This document shows positions 37,891 to 50,109 of a stretch of 64,000 nt of DNA, piece by piece (position 1 is the stretch's first letter; every line of letters begins with the position of its first letter). The DNA comes from Amblyomma americanum. Lineage: Eukaryota > Arthropoda > Arachnida > Ixodida > Ixodidae. Location: assembly GCF_052857255.1 (NCBI RefSeq), contig NC_135498.1:158767124-158831123 (forward strand), read 5' to 3'. The translations under genes and the position numbers were made by a program. The notes beneath the pieces are model-generated. The model was given only the letters and a program-made list of their open reading frames with translations, did not search any database and was not told where the DNA came from.

Positions 37891-38994
37891 TGTTTACCTT
37901 CCTCCTTCTCGCGTGCTTTGGATCGAAGACAGATGCTTCAGTGCCTTAACAGAGCGCCACCTATGTACCGCCCTCCCCATGCGCTCCAGGTTCAGATCAG
38001 GTTCTGCAGTTTGCGTAAAACTGATGGATTCTTTTGAAAAGAACAATTAAAATGTGGAGCGACATCCTGTTTGTGGCAAGTTATTTGATAAATCTCGATA
38101 GGAAATTGTGATATGTTTATTAGAAAATCACTGTTTTGTGCGTTTCCATATTTTTCGGTTCATTCAACCTGTCAGTAGTGCATTCAAGCATTGTTCGGAG
38201 ATAGAAATGAGGCAGAAATTTGCTCTTGGTGCCGTGAACTTGATCTTACGACTTTGTCAATATCATAATTATGCATCATCACTCAGTGTTGTCATCTGTT
38301 ATGAAATTCGCATATTAGTCGAGACAATTACGACGTCATCAGTTCACGGGAGCTACAACCTGCCACCTCCTCTCGTCGGCTTGCTACACTTGCATCGCCA
38401 AAAACAGGAAATAACCCGGTGTAGTCCTCTGTTTACCCTTGTTCACGTGTTTGGAGATTTGGGCTTTGTCAAATTCAATAGCTTTACATGCTCTGTGCGC
38501 AAAAACTCCACAGTCCGAGGGAAGAGACACAGCGCAGGCGCTGCTACGGCGAACTGAAAACTTCATTGTACGAACACATCTTTATATGCTGAAAAGATGA
38601 ATAACATGGGAGGTAAAATAAAAAACACTTGCGCAAGCGCACACCTTGCAAGGCAGATTCACGAGCAGGTGAAAACTGTCTGATGGATGAATTCAAAAAC
38701 GTTTTTTCACTCGCTTGAAATGATACGCTACGTTTAGCCACACAAGGTTCCTTATTTTCACTGTTCAGGAAAGGCTCCAGTTAACTCGCGGCACACTTCT
38801 TCACGATTTTTGATAATGACGGTTGCTCAGTTAAGTATCCTGGTGCAATTTTTGAGCTTTCTGCGGTCTAGCGCGATATTGGAAGATGGCGTTTTTTTTA
38901 GCAATCTGGCAAGGTATGCGCTGCTGCAATGAATAGCTGAAAAAGCAAGGACGCAATAATTAGAGATCCTTGAGAACATCGCCTGAGGTCATGT
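37891..38994. other. No recognisable gene
   Basis: Open frame 38108-38557 (+, 149 codons) is the longest but shows no recognisable domain and unlikely composition. Confidence 0.45.
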
Positions 38995-39316
38995 ACTAGG
39001 ATCGCGAGAAGATAGCGTATAAAACACTGCTTTCATGTGGCAAGCGCTACTTCGGCCAGACTCAAAGACGCCTTGAAACGCGCCTTAGCGGACACTTCAG
39101 GTTGTTGAATAATGCACCGTCTACCAATCATCTATTACACTGGTCAAATTGTAAAGATCGTACTCTGGTACTTGATCGTGTAAGCCTCGTTTTCAGGCAG
39201 CATGAGCAAGTGTACAATGAGCAAGAGGAAGCTCTTCGGATGAGTGAAAATAAGGAAAGATATGTGGCAAAGCCTTCGCTGTCTTTGCAAGTTAGTGAGG
39301 AAAGTATTTCTTGACT
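38995..39316 (+). pseudogene. Penelope-like GIY-YIG remnant
   Basis: From about 39015 the frame reads AYKTLLSCGKRYFGQTQRRL, then ETRLSGH, a GIY-YIG start. In 39210-39300 it has EALRMSENKERYVAKPSLSL, matching the C-terminal block of Penelope-like elements. Only the endonuclease is left; the frame ends at TGA 39312. No flanking repeats were recognised. Confidence 0.65.
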
Positions 39317-40249
39317 GGCTTGCAATGAAAAAAGAGCAACTGGCTTATAAAAAGACTAAACGCGAGGGTCAGAGAATAAAAGGTCATATGACTACGCAAA
39401 TGGTGGAATAGAAAACATCAATCAAGCGGGGTAAACGCGAAGGTGAAGCTGCCAAACGTGTTATGGGGCATGAAAAAGTAAACAAGCCTGAGGGAAAAGT
39501 AACAACAGAAATCCCATGTGTCGGCGAATATAAAAAAAAAAACTGGTGAAGATAAAACCATGGCCCAAAACGGTTTCAGACTGGCATGAAGAAAATAGCG
39601 CTTAAGAAGTTTCGAAGGTTTCCAAGTGGCATCCACAAAAGGTACGAAATGCCTCAACAACCTCCCTATCGGTCTGCCTTGTCTTCTGTCTGTTTTCGCG
39701 CCTGCAACTAAAGATGTACAGTTGCCAACCTGCACAGCAAGGCGTTCTTTTAGGCAGATGTCGTGATGTTAAAAACCGGTTTCCAAAGAATGTCGTCTTA
39801 CCTTTACCTCTACACCCTTTACTCAGGTACAATAAGTGCCCTTTTGAGTTATTATTTATTGCCAAGTTATATGACTTCCCCTGTAGTCTTCGTTACAAGC
39901 GAGAAGCTGAAAATACATCAAGTAAATTATATTTTGGATGCCTTTCCGAAATAGAATTAAGCTCATACTGTAAGTCAAACCAATCAAAACGCAGCATCCA
40001 AATTGATTTTCACGTAACATTCACTGCCGAAAGTCACCGCAACGTCTCGTCACCATCGGCATGAAGCCTGCATTTCTGGAGCAGAATAAAATATTAAATA
40101 TTACTATTTCGGCTGTATCTTGGAGTGTTAAAACATAGCTATGCACACAAAAAATAAAAACCACGCCCTTGATTTTAGTCAAAGAGCTAATCAAGTACAT
40201 TATAAAATCAAGAACCTCTGGCGGTACTCAAAAGCGCGGTTTGTTTTCA
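39317..40249. other. No recognisable gene
   Basis: Overlapping open frames (up to 116 codons) without domains. Confidence 0.45.
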
Positions 40250-40252
40250 CGT

Positions 40253-40300
40253 CGTTTCTGGTTTTGAACCGAGCTTCATTTCTGGTTTTGAACCGAGTTT
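40253..40300. repeat. 24-bp tandem duplication next to a SINE
   Basis: TTCTGGTTTTGAACCGAG occurs twice in a row (40254 and 40278), with spacers of six bases, directly before the SINE. Confidence 0.85.
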
Positions 40301-40301
40301 G

Positions 40302-40554
40302 CCCCGACCGCGGCGGCTGCGTTTTTATGGAGGCAAAACGCTAAGGCGCCCGTGTGCTGTGCGATGTCAGTGCACGTTAAAGATCCCCAGGTGGTCGAAA
40401 TTATTCCGGAGCCCTCCACTACGGCACCTCTTTCTTCCTTTCTTCTTTCACTCCCCCCTTTAGCCCTTCCCTTACGGCGCGGTTCAGGTGTCCAACGATA
40501 TATGAGGCAGATATAGTGCTCCATTTCTTTTTCCCAAAAACCAATTATTATTAT
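40302..40554 (+). mobile_element. Long-type tRNA-derived SINE, head truncated
   Basis: Begins after the tRNA-like part at CCCCGACCGCGGCGGCTGCG and runs through CACGTTAAAGATCCCCAGG to the AATTATTATTATC tail. High similarity to the other long copies. Confidence 0.87.
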
Positions 40555-40708
40555 CTGTCTGTTGCTGCCAGGAAGAAAAGAAAGGAAGGAAAGTGCACAG
40601 GCCTGCTCACTGGCTCAAGCTGAGCCACAATCGCTACCACGTGCAGATAGAAGGAGAGTTGAAAGATGGGATACAAAGACAGGATAGTAAAGACGCGCTA
40701 AAGACAAG

Positions 40709-40845
40709 GCCGATCCCGGAGGTAGTGCAATACCGGGCCAACCGGTGGCGGGAGTGAAGCAACCTTCAAACTCTCCACCACATTTCCAAAAATAAGTCCA
40801 ACTTGGACCCATATCGGATACTCTACGGGTCCGGACAATCCCTAT
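40709..40845 (-). ncRNA. U2 snRNA-like sequence, probable pseudogene
   Basis: On the minus strand, GGCCCGGTATTGCACTACC followed by TCCGGGATCGGCC matches the 3' stem-loop IV of U2 snRNA. Upstream, GACTTATTTTTGGAAATGTG recalls the Sm-site region, and GTATCCGATATGGGTCC resembles the part before it. The 5' end of U2 (with the branch-site pairing segment) is not clearly present. U2 acts in splicing of pre-mRNA. It could be a retropseudogene or a U2-derived repeat; no promoter elements were identified. Confidence 0.5.
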
Positions 40846-41424
40846 TTCCAATTGTTAGTATTATTAACCGAGCTTGCGCAGTACGGGAGCCGGGCCAAGT
40901 AGGTCAGGTGCCTTTGCGTGGGCAATGGCGGGCCCCGCCGGCTCCGGGTCCAGGCCAAGGCCAATCAAGTAATTATATCCAGTGCACAGCTCTAGAATGC
41001 ACGCAGCCGGGCACAGGAAAACCCAAGCGTCCACAGTAGTACTGGAGATCCCACATAACGCTAGTTATTGCCAATAAGCGATCAGTCGTTGTTTCAGAAG
41101 CAAGCATGGGAACTCTGCGTATATGAGCTCGAGCCGTGTAGGAGGAGCGAAAAGAGACATCTATTTTTCTAGCAGTAGCAATGCTATATTCAATCAGCGC
41201 CCATGTCAAATGTGAACTAGTAAGATGAACAGAAAAGAAAGATTGCCGTTCCCGGGCCAGCGGAATCCACTGATTCGGCCGTCCAAAGACACCGGCATGC
41301 TGCCTTATGCTGCATCACCCTCCAGTGCCATTGGCAGGAAATATTTCCCTTTGCTGTTAGCAACAACAAACTAGCTAAGCTGATACCGTAGTCACGAAAC
41401 ACCCGCGGCAAACTTCGCTGTCGC
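40846..41424. other. No recognisable gene
   Basis: GC-rich near 40880-40980, otherwise unremarkable. No domain in the short frames. Confidence 0.4.
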
Positions 41425-41665
41425 GTCCATCCACCACTCACATACACTCACCTATAACACCAACTCGAATCCCCTCACAACCAATCATCACTATTCATAT
41501 CTACTCACTCACGCACGCAGTCATCTTAACTTACACTCACATTCACACACATCCACTCGCACTTCTCACGTCCACTACCACTTACAACCACTCAATCATA
41601 AAATCAAAGACGTGAGTGAGAATGTGAGTGAGGCAGTGCGAGCGCTGTCATGAGTGAGTGCACAT
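41425..41665. repeat. Degenerate CACTCA-rich tract with inverted GTGAGTGA end
   Basis: 41425-41595 is almost free of G on the + strand and rich in CACTCA variants. 41605-41665 carries the complementary motif (GTGAGTGAGAATGTGAGTGA). The two parts could pair as a long imperfect hairpin. Confidence 0.7.
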
Positions 41666-44600
41666 GCCTACCGATGGTCTCAACCCAACAGACTTGCTGC
41701 TGCAATCTTCTGTGTGCCAATATAGAAGAAATAGAAAAATCGCGGCAATTTATTTTCGACTTTTCATGCAATGCGTACTTTTTTTTTCTAGCAACCACCT
41801 CCGTGAGCTAGGGCTTTCAAAAAAAGGACTAGTAATCTTCGTGGTAGGAAATTCATACCATCAAAAGTAATATGATCAGCTGAGGAGGGGGGGGGGGGGG
41901 GGGTTGAGCAGAGAAAATGGCGGTCTCAAATGCGGTAGAAGTAGGTGTGACTAAAACCGTGTAGCTTCATGCAAAGCATTACACGCACTTTATTATCTGG
42001 TGCTATGAACTGAGTGGTTACTAAGATTTCTAACTCCAAAATGTTTTATTGGCGGTAACTATACGCGGCACACAAAGCCGACACTTATATAGAAAACTAG
42101 ATTCAAGGAATTACTCAATCAACTAATGCCGAAATAATCACTTGAAATTGCGCTAGATATTATACACTTTTCATTCCAAGTCCATCCCAAACAAGCTGGG
42201 AAGAGTCGAGGATCTGCCATAAAAGCAATTAATTTGTGTTATTGGCGGCATTTTACGTTATCATTGTCTTTGGCTACTAACCCGCGATATATGCTTTTCG
42301 ATGCCCGATATTAGTGCCCCTGCATGATATACATGGAATGAACCGTTTGGGATCCTGAAAAAATCCGTCGATGCCGTCACAGCACGAACAAACAAAAATT
42401 GTGCGTGCATCCAGTGACGGTTCTGTAAAGTCCCACTGCAATGAATGACCCTTAGTCATGTCGAAAAATAAATGTTCTAAAACTTCGGAGTCTATCCTAT
42501 TATTTCAAACCTCTACACGACATGTGCATCCCGAGAAACTCGAATCGTCTACGTAAACTAGAAGTAATAAGTTCGCTTTCTACATAACCGCGGAAGATCA
42601 CCTATGAGGCCTCGGACCATAGCGGGCCTACACACTTGAAGACGTTTTGAAATAAAGTTATTTTCGTTCACTTGTTCGCACGTTTTCTGTCCTGCTTAAT
42701 TCTTTTTGTACATTTCCCCTTCAATGTAGGAACTGCCACTTACTCTTTGTACGCACATATTTTCTTACTTAGAAACCTGCGACGACCTCACTGGTAAATA
42801 CTATGTCATTCATCACGTTGCGGAGAGGTCTTATTAAAACCTTTTTTTTTTGGCCCTAACTAGAGTCGTTGTCATTGTGATTCCATAGACTTTGAATAGT
42901 GTGGACAACAGGAAGAAGTAAAAAGTAGAGTAACGAAAAGTTAGCAAATGTAAGACGTTGTTCACATATTAATGTAGCGGTGACGGCGGGCAATCTTGAC
43001 AAAGGCATAAGCAGGCTTGCGCCAAATTCTAAAACTGCTTTCGTGAGTGCAATTTTTGTTCCTTCGGCGCGCAATCAGCCGCCCAGGATTATTTCGTCGT
43101 GAAGCAAAAGGTTCCTGTCTCTACGCGCGCCGCCATATTTCATGCTGCGAAAGTGGCAGACTGGCGCCCGATAATGCGAAATGTCACTCGGTTAGCGAAA
43201 ACTGTACCAGTTTGTTGTCCCTTCAGTCCCGGAGTAAATTTACATTGAGGGGAAACGCTTCCTATTACCGGCCGAAGGTATGCACATTCGGTCAATAATA
43301 GCCCTCGTCATAAGCGATATTTTTGTCATATGTTGTTCTTGGTATCCAGGTAAATATGTGAGATATTGAAATACGTCATTGCACGTCTGATATACCTCTT
43401 GGCTACTTTAAGTTTCTATTGCGTTATTTCAGATTGGCTTATCCCTCTACCACTGAGACGTTTAGTTGCGGCCGCTGAAAATATTGCCAAAATAGAACAT
43501 TAAAAATGTCTTTGTAATACTGCTAAATGAGGACAGTTCACCTGGTCGGGCATTTATGCTTTTGAGCATTCAGTGAAAGCACTCTTACTGTTTACAGACT
43601 CAGTAAGCTGACAAGCCCGACATTTAACTCTCACAAACGTATTTCGCTTCCCTGAGACTTGGAGGAAAGGTGTTTTCAGCCCGTTTAATTTTAAATTAAG
43701 AAGAATCGACTGGTGGGCGAAATGGTTCATGGCTAGCAGAGAATAAGAAACAGTACAGAGGACGAAAGAAACAGACAAACAAGCGCCGTGTCCGTGTCTC
43801 TTTCTTTCGTCCCCTGTACCGTTTCGAGTGCTTTGTTTCATGAAGCGATCATAAGTTGCTGGGCACTGATGTAAAAAAAGAGGAATAAAAGTGCCTAATT
43901 AAAGCCTCAGGCTGGTTGGAATACGTCGAAACGTGCTCCTCCCTACTGTAAGTTACCGAACCACCACTAGCAGAACTCTCTCCCCTCTTTTTTGTGCCTT
44001 GAGGCAATAAAGATCACTTCAAAAAATACATATGCATACGCTGTTAAGCAATGCACCAACATCATGGCTTTGGCTAAAAGGTTGGTTTGAATACAATAAG
44101 AGCAGTTTCTGTTGGCGATGTACAAATCGGTTCTCGCTCACATCCGCGAAATTATTATTCTTTTTGTACGCTTCAAGCTTTAGCAATGGTGATGACAAAC
44201 AGGTGCAAGGGACAGGTAACATGCCCGTAGATCATTATCATTGAAAGATGGATGCGGCTCAGCCGCGCTTGTTGTGACTAATGATAATCACAGTTGCGCG
44301 CAATGGCTGGTAGAAAAAAAGAGAAACAAAGCACTCCGATTCGAAGGGCGCAGGTCCGTGCACTGCGCACAAGGCATTTGAAAGTTGCTGACTGAACATT
44401 TCCTCAGAAAATCAACATTTCCTCACACCAACAATTATGTTCTTGTGCCTGTTATTATGAACGACCCGAACTATACATAGTTATCTGTGCTGTAAGTATT
44501 GTTACATGCATCACGGTATCGTAACGACATATCATTGTATGCTTGTGCCTGGGTAATACCGAAAGTCGGTGTTCGGACTACGGAAAGGCAAAAATGCGCA

Positions 44601-45506
44601 CAGCTCAACGGGAAACACGTATTATGGTCATGTTAATCGGAGCAGAGATGTGTCGAAAATCTCGACCGCGCTGTGTTAAGGTTGTCTTTTTTTGTGCGGA
44701 TTTTGTTTTCCTTGTGTTACTTTTTCTGTGAGCGCTTTCTGTGTTGCCACAGACTCTCATCATCTCTTCAGGTGCTGGCCTCCGTTAGACGCTTATGCAC
44801 GGTGTGGTTTGCAGCTTTCTTTTGCTCGGTTCTACTATAGCCCGTCAAAGGACGTTTCGACTCGTTTATGTGAGCGAGCTACGTTTAGCTCCGCATCCAG
44901 CACTTGCTTATGTTGCAGCTACGAATACGACAACCTCTTGGTCGCATACACAAGTGCGCCCTATGCGAAAGGCAGGGCTGACCCACCGCTACTGCACAGG
45001 CGTCGAGGACAGCACGGTCATGTACATCGTGTCCTGATTTGCGCACCAGAAAGTACAAATAAAGCTCTTCAAGAAATAGCGCGAGGTATAGCCATTTGTT
45101 CTAGCTCAAATAGCTGTTGCTCCTTTCACAACATTCTTCTCTCCGTACCTTGACATCATCGTAGTCCTCCTTCCCTGGCGTAAGTAACGACTGTCGTGGT
45201 AAAGAATAGGCTTATGTAGCAGTGGATGAAGTGTCAGATATGTGAGTCCCCTGAACAAATGCCCAGTTAACTGGATTTCCTAAGTATTAACACCTGTCGT
45301 CGTAACAGCTTGTCAGGCTGGTAACCTAAGTGGTAATTTTTAAAGCTGGGATCTTATGAAGCTTCCAGGCTAAAAAAAACTTCCCCGTTCATGTACTGTA
45401 ATACCTGTTTGAGGCAAACCGGTCTTGACTCATTAGCCTATGCATTAACTCTCTTCCGAAAAGAATTTCGAGTTTTATTTAAGAATGCCCATAGCCAGTG
45501 TCACTC
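41666..45506. other. No recognisable gene; a G17 run and a 30-bp hairpin
   Basis: A run of 17 G is at 41887-41903. An inverted repeat with 30-bp arms (43747-43776 and 43796-43825) and a 19-base loop lies in sequence resembling noncoding ends of Penelope-like elements. Open frames such as 44692-45153 (+, 153 codons) have no recognisable domain. Confidence 0.45.
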
Positions 45507-45600
45507 ATTTATTTATTTTATTTATTTATGAATACTGTCAACCCTGATTTGAGGGTCATTACAGGGAGGGAATGTGAACAGAAAAAAAAAATGCATATAT
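45507..45600 (-). mobile_element. LINE 3' tail, minus strand
   Basis: On the + strand, TTTATTTATTTATGAATACTG then CAACCCTGATTTGAGGGTC is the reverse of a LINE 3' end with an AAAT-type tail. The coding part is absent. Confidence 0.5.
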
Positions 45601-46683
45601 ACGGTGGTGCAAGGAGTAGCATGAGAAAGCCTTATATACTTGATATATAAAAAAAAAGATTATTGCCTAACTATGCTAGGCCAGGATATACGTAGCGAAA
45701 GCGCGGCGACATCTGGTTCGGAAGAGTGCATTCACTAGTTTGCTATATCGCCATTCTTAGCCTGCGTCTATGTGTCGTTGCGCTGCTCATCACACGCTGC
45801 GCCACAGGTGAGGTCATCATAGGATGTATTGAGTCTTTGCGCCAGTGGAATCAAATGCCCCCTTTGTGCTATTACCCGGAACAAGACGAGTTCAAGCACG
45901 AAAAAAATATCCGGAGCACGGCATTGCGGCATAATCGGACAATTTAGCCACGCGCTTCCTCTGACCTGTGCATCCTGCACCCGCATTTTGCATCATACTA
46001 TGGCTGCCGAGAGTAGAGGCGAAGCCTGACAGACAATGGGCAGTCGACAATGGTTGTCGCAGAATCTCTTTAATAATGTAAGAGTAAAATATCATAAATA
46101 ATTTGTCAGCCCAAATAGCTACGCTTCCCCATGCCTCCTTTCGTGTCATTTTCCTCGGCTTAGATTTTTGACCTCCGCGGTGTCTACACGACGTGCAAGC
46201 GACTCACAGCCGCCTTGCATCGTAACAAGTGAAATTACTTCTATCGCGACAAAAAAAATTATTGCTAATCGAGGACTAGAAGGTTGCGCCACAGTTAAGG
46301 AACTTCACCGCACTTATCACTAAGTGTGACTCTTGATGACATTGGGCGCGGCTATAATCACTTCTCATTCCACGCCTCCACGAGCCCTTTGTCTCTAGAC
46401 TCGTTTCGCAAAACGGCCTGCACGCGAGAGAGACCTACAACGCCGAAGCCTAGGTAGACATCGTGCTTCGGCTCACGTAGGCGCCCTTGCGACACGACTG
46501 AGTCACGTAGCAGAAACTCAGACAAGGCTTCGCGCCCAGAATGATGATCATTTTATCGTGGGAAAGAACTGATTTAATCTGGCCACGCGCGTTCTACGTG
46601 AAAAAACGCCGCGAAGCAAGTGGCAAAATACTTTCTTTCGCCTTGAACTTGTCAGCAAGGGGGAGTAGAGCTGCGCCAGCTTT
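45601..46683. other. No recognisable gene
   Basis: Only short open frames without domains. Confidence 0.45.
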
Positions 46684-46929
46684 AATAATAATAATAGTTG
46701 GTTTTTGGGGAAAGGAAATGGCGCATTATCTGTCTCATATATACGCGGACACCTGAACCGCGCCGTAAGGGAAGGGAGAAAGGAGGGAGTAAAAGAAGAA
46801 AGGAAGTGAGAGGTGCTGTAGTGGAGGGCTCCGGAATAATTTCGACCGCATGGGGATCTTTAACGTGCACTACATCACACAGCACACGGGCGCCTTGGCG
46901 TTTTTCCTCCATAAAAACGCAGCCGTCGA
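46684..46929 (-). mobile_element. Long-type tRNA-derived SINE, head truncated
   Basis: From AATAATAATAGTTGGTTTTT to CCATAAAAACGCAGCCGTCG, without the tRNA-like head. Confidence 0.86.
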
Positions 46930-46957
46930 GCTTTGCTGGAAAGCTTTTCTGCTGTGT

Positions 46958-47098
46958 TTGGCTTGGTTTGTGGGGGTTTAACGTCCTAAAGCGACGCAGG
47001 CTATGAGAGACGCTATAGTGAACGGCTGCGCGGTAATTCCGACCACCTGGGGTTTTTAACGTGCACTGACATGGCACAATACACGGGTTTTTTGCTGT
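46958..47098 (-). mobile_element. Short-type SINE, head truncated
   Basis: GTGGGGGTTTAACGTCCTAA, GCGACGCAGGCTATGAGAGA and GACCACCTGGGGTTTTTAAC match the 3' part of the short SINE seen complete at 10489 and 55262. Confidence 0.82.
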
Positions 47099-47217
47099 TG
47101 CACCGTTAAGTTACTAGCTGCATTAAATGCTCAGCTGGCCACTATTCGGTACCGTGGTGGGGCGGAGAACTTTACGCAATTAAGGCAGTGCGCTGCATTA
47201 AAACTTGAAATCGAAAA

Positions 47218-47368
47218 TTGGTTTTTGGGGAAAGGAAATGGCGCAGTATCTCTCTAATATCTCGTCGGGCACTTGAACCACGCCGTAAGGGAAAGGATGA
47301 AGGACGGACTGAGAGAAGAAAGGAAGAAAGAGGTGCCGTAGTGGAGGGCTCCGGAATAATTTAGACCA
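47218..47368 (-). mobile_element. Long-type SINE, 3' part
   Basis: ATTGGTTTTTGGGGAAAGG to CCGGAATAATTTAGACC. It ends at the insertion site of the next SINE; the rest of the long SINE does not resume after it. Confidence 0.84.
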
Positions 47369-47376
47369 CCATTACC

Positions 47377-47613
47377 AATAATGGTTTAAGGAGATTTAAC
47401 GTCCAAAAGTGACTCAGGCTTTGAAGGACGCCGTAGTGAAGGACTGCGGAAATTTTGACTACCCGCCTGACGTTCTTTAACGTGCACGGGCATCGCACAT
47501 TACTCAGGCCTCTGGAATTTCGCCGCACCGAAATTCGACCGCCACGGCCGGGATCGCACCCGCCTCTTTCGGGCCAGCAGGAGAGCGCCATAACCACTTA
47601 GCCACCGCGGCGG
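47377..47613 (-). mobile_element. Short-type SINE with 8-bp target duplication
   Basis: A complete short SINE, from GGTTTAAGGAGATTTAACG to the tRNA-like head ending CCACCGCGGCGG. CCATTACC flanks it at 47369-47376 and 47614-47621. Confidence 0.82.
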
Positions 47614-47621
47614 CCATTACC

Positions 47622-48249
47622 GCTAACGTTACTCCTGGTGGTGCAAGAAGAGAATAATAATAATTTGATTATTTGAGTGTATGCAAGATAAAAACCAAGC
47701 ACGTTCACGCTAAAGACTTCGAAAAAAAAAAACTGGTGAGGGCCCGTGGCTCTGGACGAAAACATTCAGCAGCAAACAGCAAGGTTTCTATAATTCTACA
47801 CAGAAACCCTCTCAGTAAAAAATAAACATAGAAGAGAGCTCAGAACCGATAGACGCAAGGAAAGTAACAAAGCAAGAGTGAAGCCAACAAATGCTAGAAA
47901 CCATAAAGGCGGGCTCTGTTTAGTTCATCTTTGAAGTCGGTACAGCGTGATCTTAATTGTTAAATTTCTTTTGTGTGTTATCCTCAAGCACTAAATATTA
48001 GAACTGTGCGGTAAGTGCTTAATAAGTTCGGTGTTTGGTAGGTGAGCTTCTGAAAACCGTAATTTGTACGGGGCTAATAAACTTCGCAGCATTCACGCCG
48101 GAACCTATAAGCTGAGCGAAAAATGAGGTATTCTTCCTCAAAAACATGTTTATTGAATGTAACTAGAATTTTATTGCGCACAGAAAATTTGTTCCATAAC
48201 CTTATCAATCGTCAATGACCTATATCTAAAAAAAAAGGTCGGAGATGCG
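47622..48249. other. No recognisable gene
   Basis: AT-rich, with A runs near 47722 and 48227. No domain seen. Confidence 0.45.
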
Positions 48250-48690
48250 CTTACGAAAAGAGAGATTGGCTGTAGCATGAACGGTTCACCTCTGCAAAGT
48301 GAATTTTTATCGGATTTGTCGTGGTCGCTGTACCCCATACAAGTAAGCCATGATACATGTAGGAATGAAAGTGTGAGTAATAACTTTGTATTTTTGCCTT
48401 CTCTGGTGACAAATTTCTAAATTTGTTGAGTAATCCTACACATCGGGCGTCCGTTTGAGTCGTCCAAAGGAGATGACCTTCAAATTTAACGCCTAAACAT
48501 TTTATTGAACTTTCTTGAGTGAGACAGCCATAATCAAATGTGGCGGAGAACTTGCTATCTACTGCCATATTTTTTGCACCGAACACAATACACTTAGTTT
48601 TAGCAACGTTTACAAAACAGTTTACACTGTGAACATGTTTACAGAACAAAGCGAGACAGATATAAAGACCAACTCCATTAGAGTTGAGCT
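48250..48690 (-). mobile_element. CR1/L2-like LINE fragment
   Basis: The minus-strand frame 48649-48251 reads CFVNVAKTKCIVFGAKN, SSIKCLGVKFEGHLLWTTQ, LLNKFRNLSPEKAK and SYMYHGLLVWGTATTTNP, the thumb region after the RT motifs of CR1/L2-like LINEs. Neither the catalytic RT motifs nor a 3' tail is present. The frame is open for 132 codons. Confidence 0.75.
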
Positions 48691-50109
48691 ACCTACCTTC
48701 CCACTTCACGTACATTAAAAGAAGCCTAGCCAGAAAATTAGTTCTTGTGTCGTGTATTACGCCGCTAGTCACTTCGTAGCTCAACTAAGTGATATTGTCT
48801 ATGAGGAGGACGGTCAGCATGTGATTGTATCGCCTGTTGGTAGCCTTCAGCAGTCAGACGGGCCACATCCCCATCGAAACGTTCGTGTAATGCTTGGTCG
48901 TACTACTTACCCAGATATGAATAGAAACCCGACTGAGCGATGCCGTTCTTAAGCATACTTTTTAATGACCAGAGCGGATGTTAAGGAGGGGATTTCACGA
49001 AATGGGACTGAATTTCAAATACACATGCGCTGGCAAGACTATTAACTTAACGAGTGGAAATTCCGACCAGCTTTTTTGGACAGACCAAGAACGACGCAAA
49101 GCTCTGACCTGCCATCCTTTAAAGCATTTAGAATATTAGCAATGTATCTGCCAATGCCAATTCTGTCAACGTCTGGTGAAAAGACTCTTTACTTAGAGGA
49201 AAGCCTTCGCCTACAAGCCCCGTCATATCTTGGAAAGTGCATTTTCAACAATGTCCGTATAGATATCATTAAAATTTGGAGTGATTTTTCAACCTTTCAC
49301 AATCCCAGAGTTTTGTCGGTAACGCTTACTTTCCCAGCCAAAAATATTGCGGCAGCAATTAACATCCAGGAGATTATGAGGCTTGTGTGCGGACGCGCCT
49401 GAGCTATTTTAGCAGGAACTGCGTTGATTTTCCTTTCTATGCGAACAATGGCGATCGTCACCCCGAATCCACCGGTTAGGCACCCAGTAAAAAAAAAAAA
49501 AACCTTTGCCATTTGCAGCGGCGGCGCCATCAAAACACTTTTAGTTCCCAACACCTTAGAGTACTCGGTCATCACCGCAGCCTCTCGCTTTACGTGTTCT
49601 AATTGGTAGCCTCTCGTGCGGCGTGTTTAAAAACGCTGCCTTCTTCATTCTGAGCCAGGAATGCTTGCTAAGAGCGATTTAAACGAAAGGGCATGATAAG
49701 TGTGCAGCGCAAACACTTCTTGATAATCAGAATCACGTGAGGCATGGTGTGTTAGGCGATCGTGCGAAAAGCTATAGTAAGGTATGCACGGTATAACTTT
49801 ACCAGATAACACGTATACAGTTGTTTGTATTGTGAATTTCCATGACCTGTTTAGGGAGTGCACAAAACGAGCCTTGGAGAAAATTAATACGTTGGCAATA
49901 TACGGCGGGATATTTTTATTGTATATGAAACATATTTTGTAATCACGAACTCAATAAAAATACGTAGGACTAGGTTCCTGTAGTTTTATGCTTGGTATTC
50001 GAAATACATTCTTAAAGTTTGTCGAAAATTCCTCGCCTAAAGCGTGCATGCCTCGAGCACTTTTCGAAACGTGAGAAAGCATATATGTTGCTTTAGCACT
50101 TTGTCAATG
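48691..50109. other. No recognisable gene
   Basis: Open frame 49076-49402 (+, 108 codons) and others without recognisable domains. Confidence 0.4.

Noticed and set aside
49076..49402. 108-codon open frame as a host gene
   Set aside because: No recognisable domain, start context or splice neighbours.
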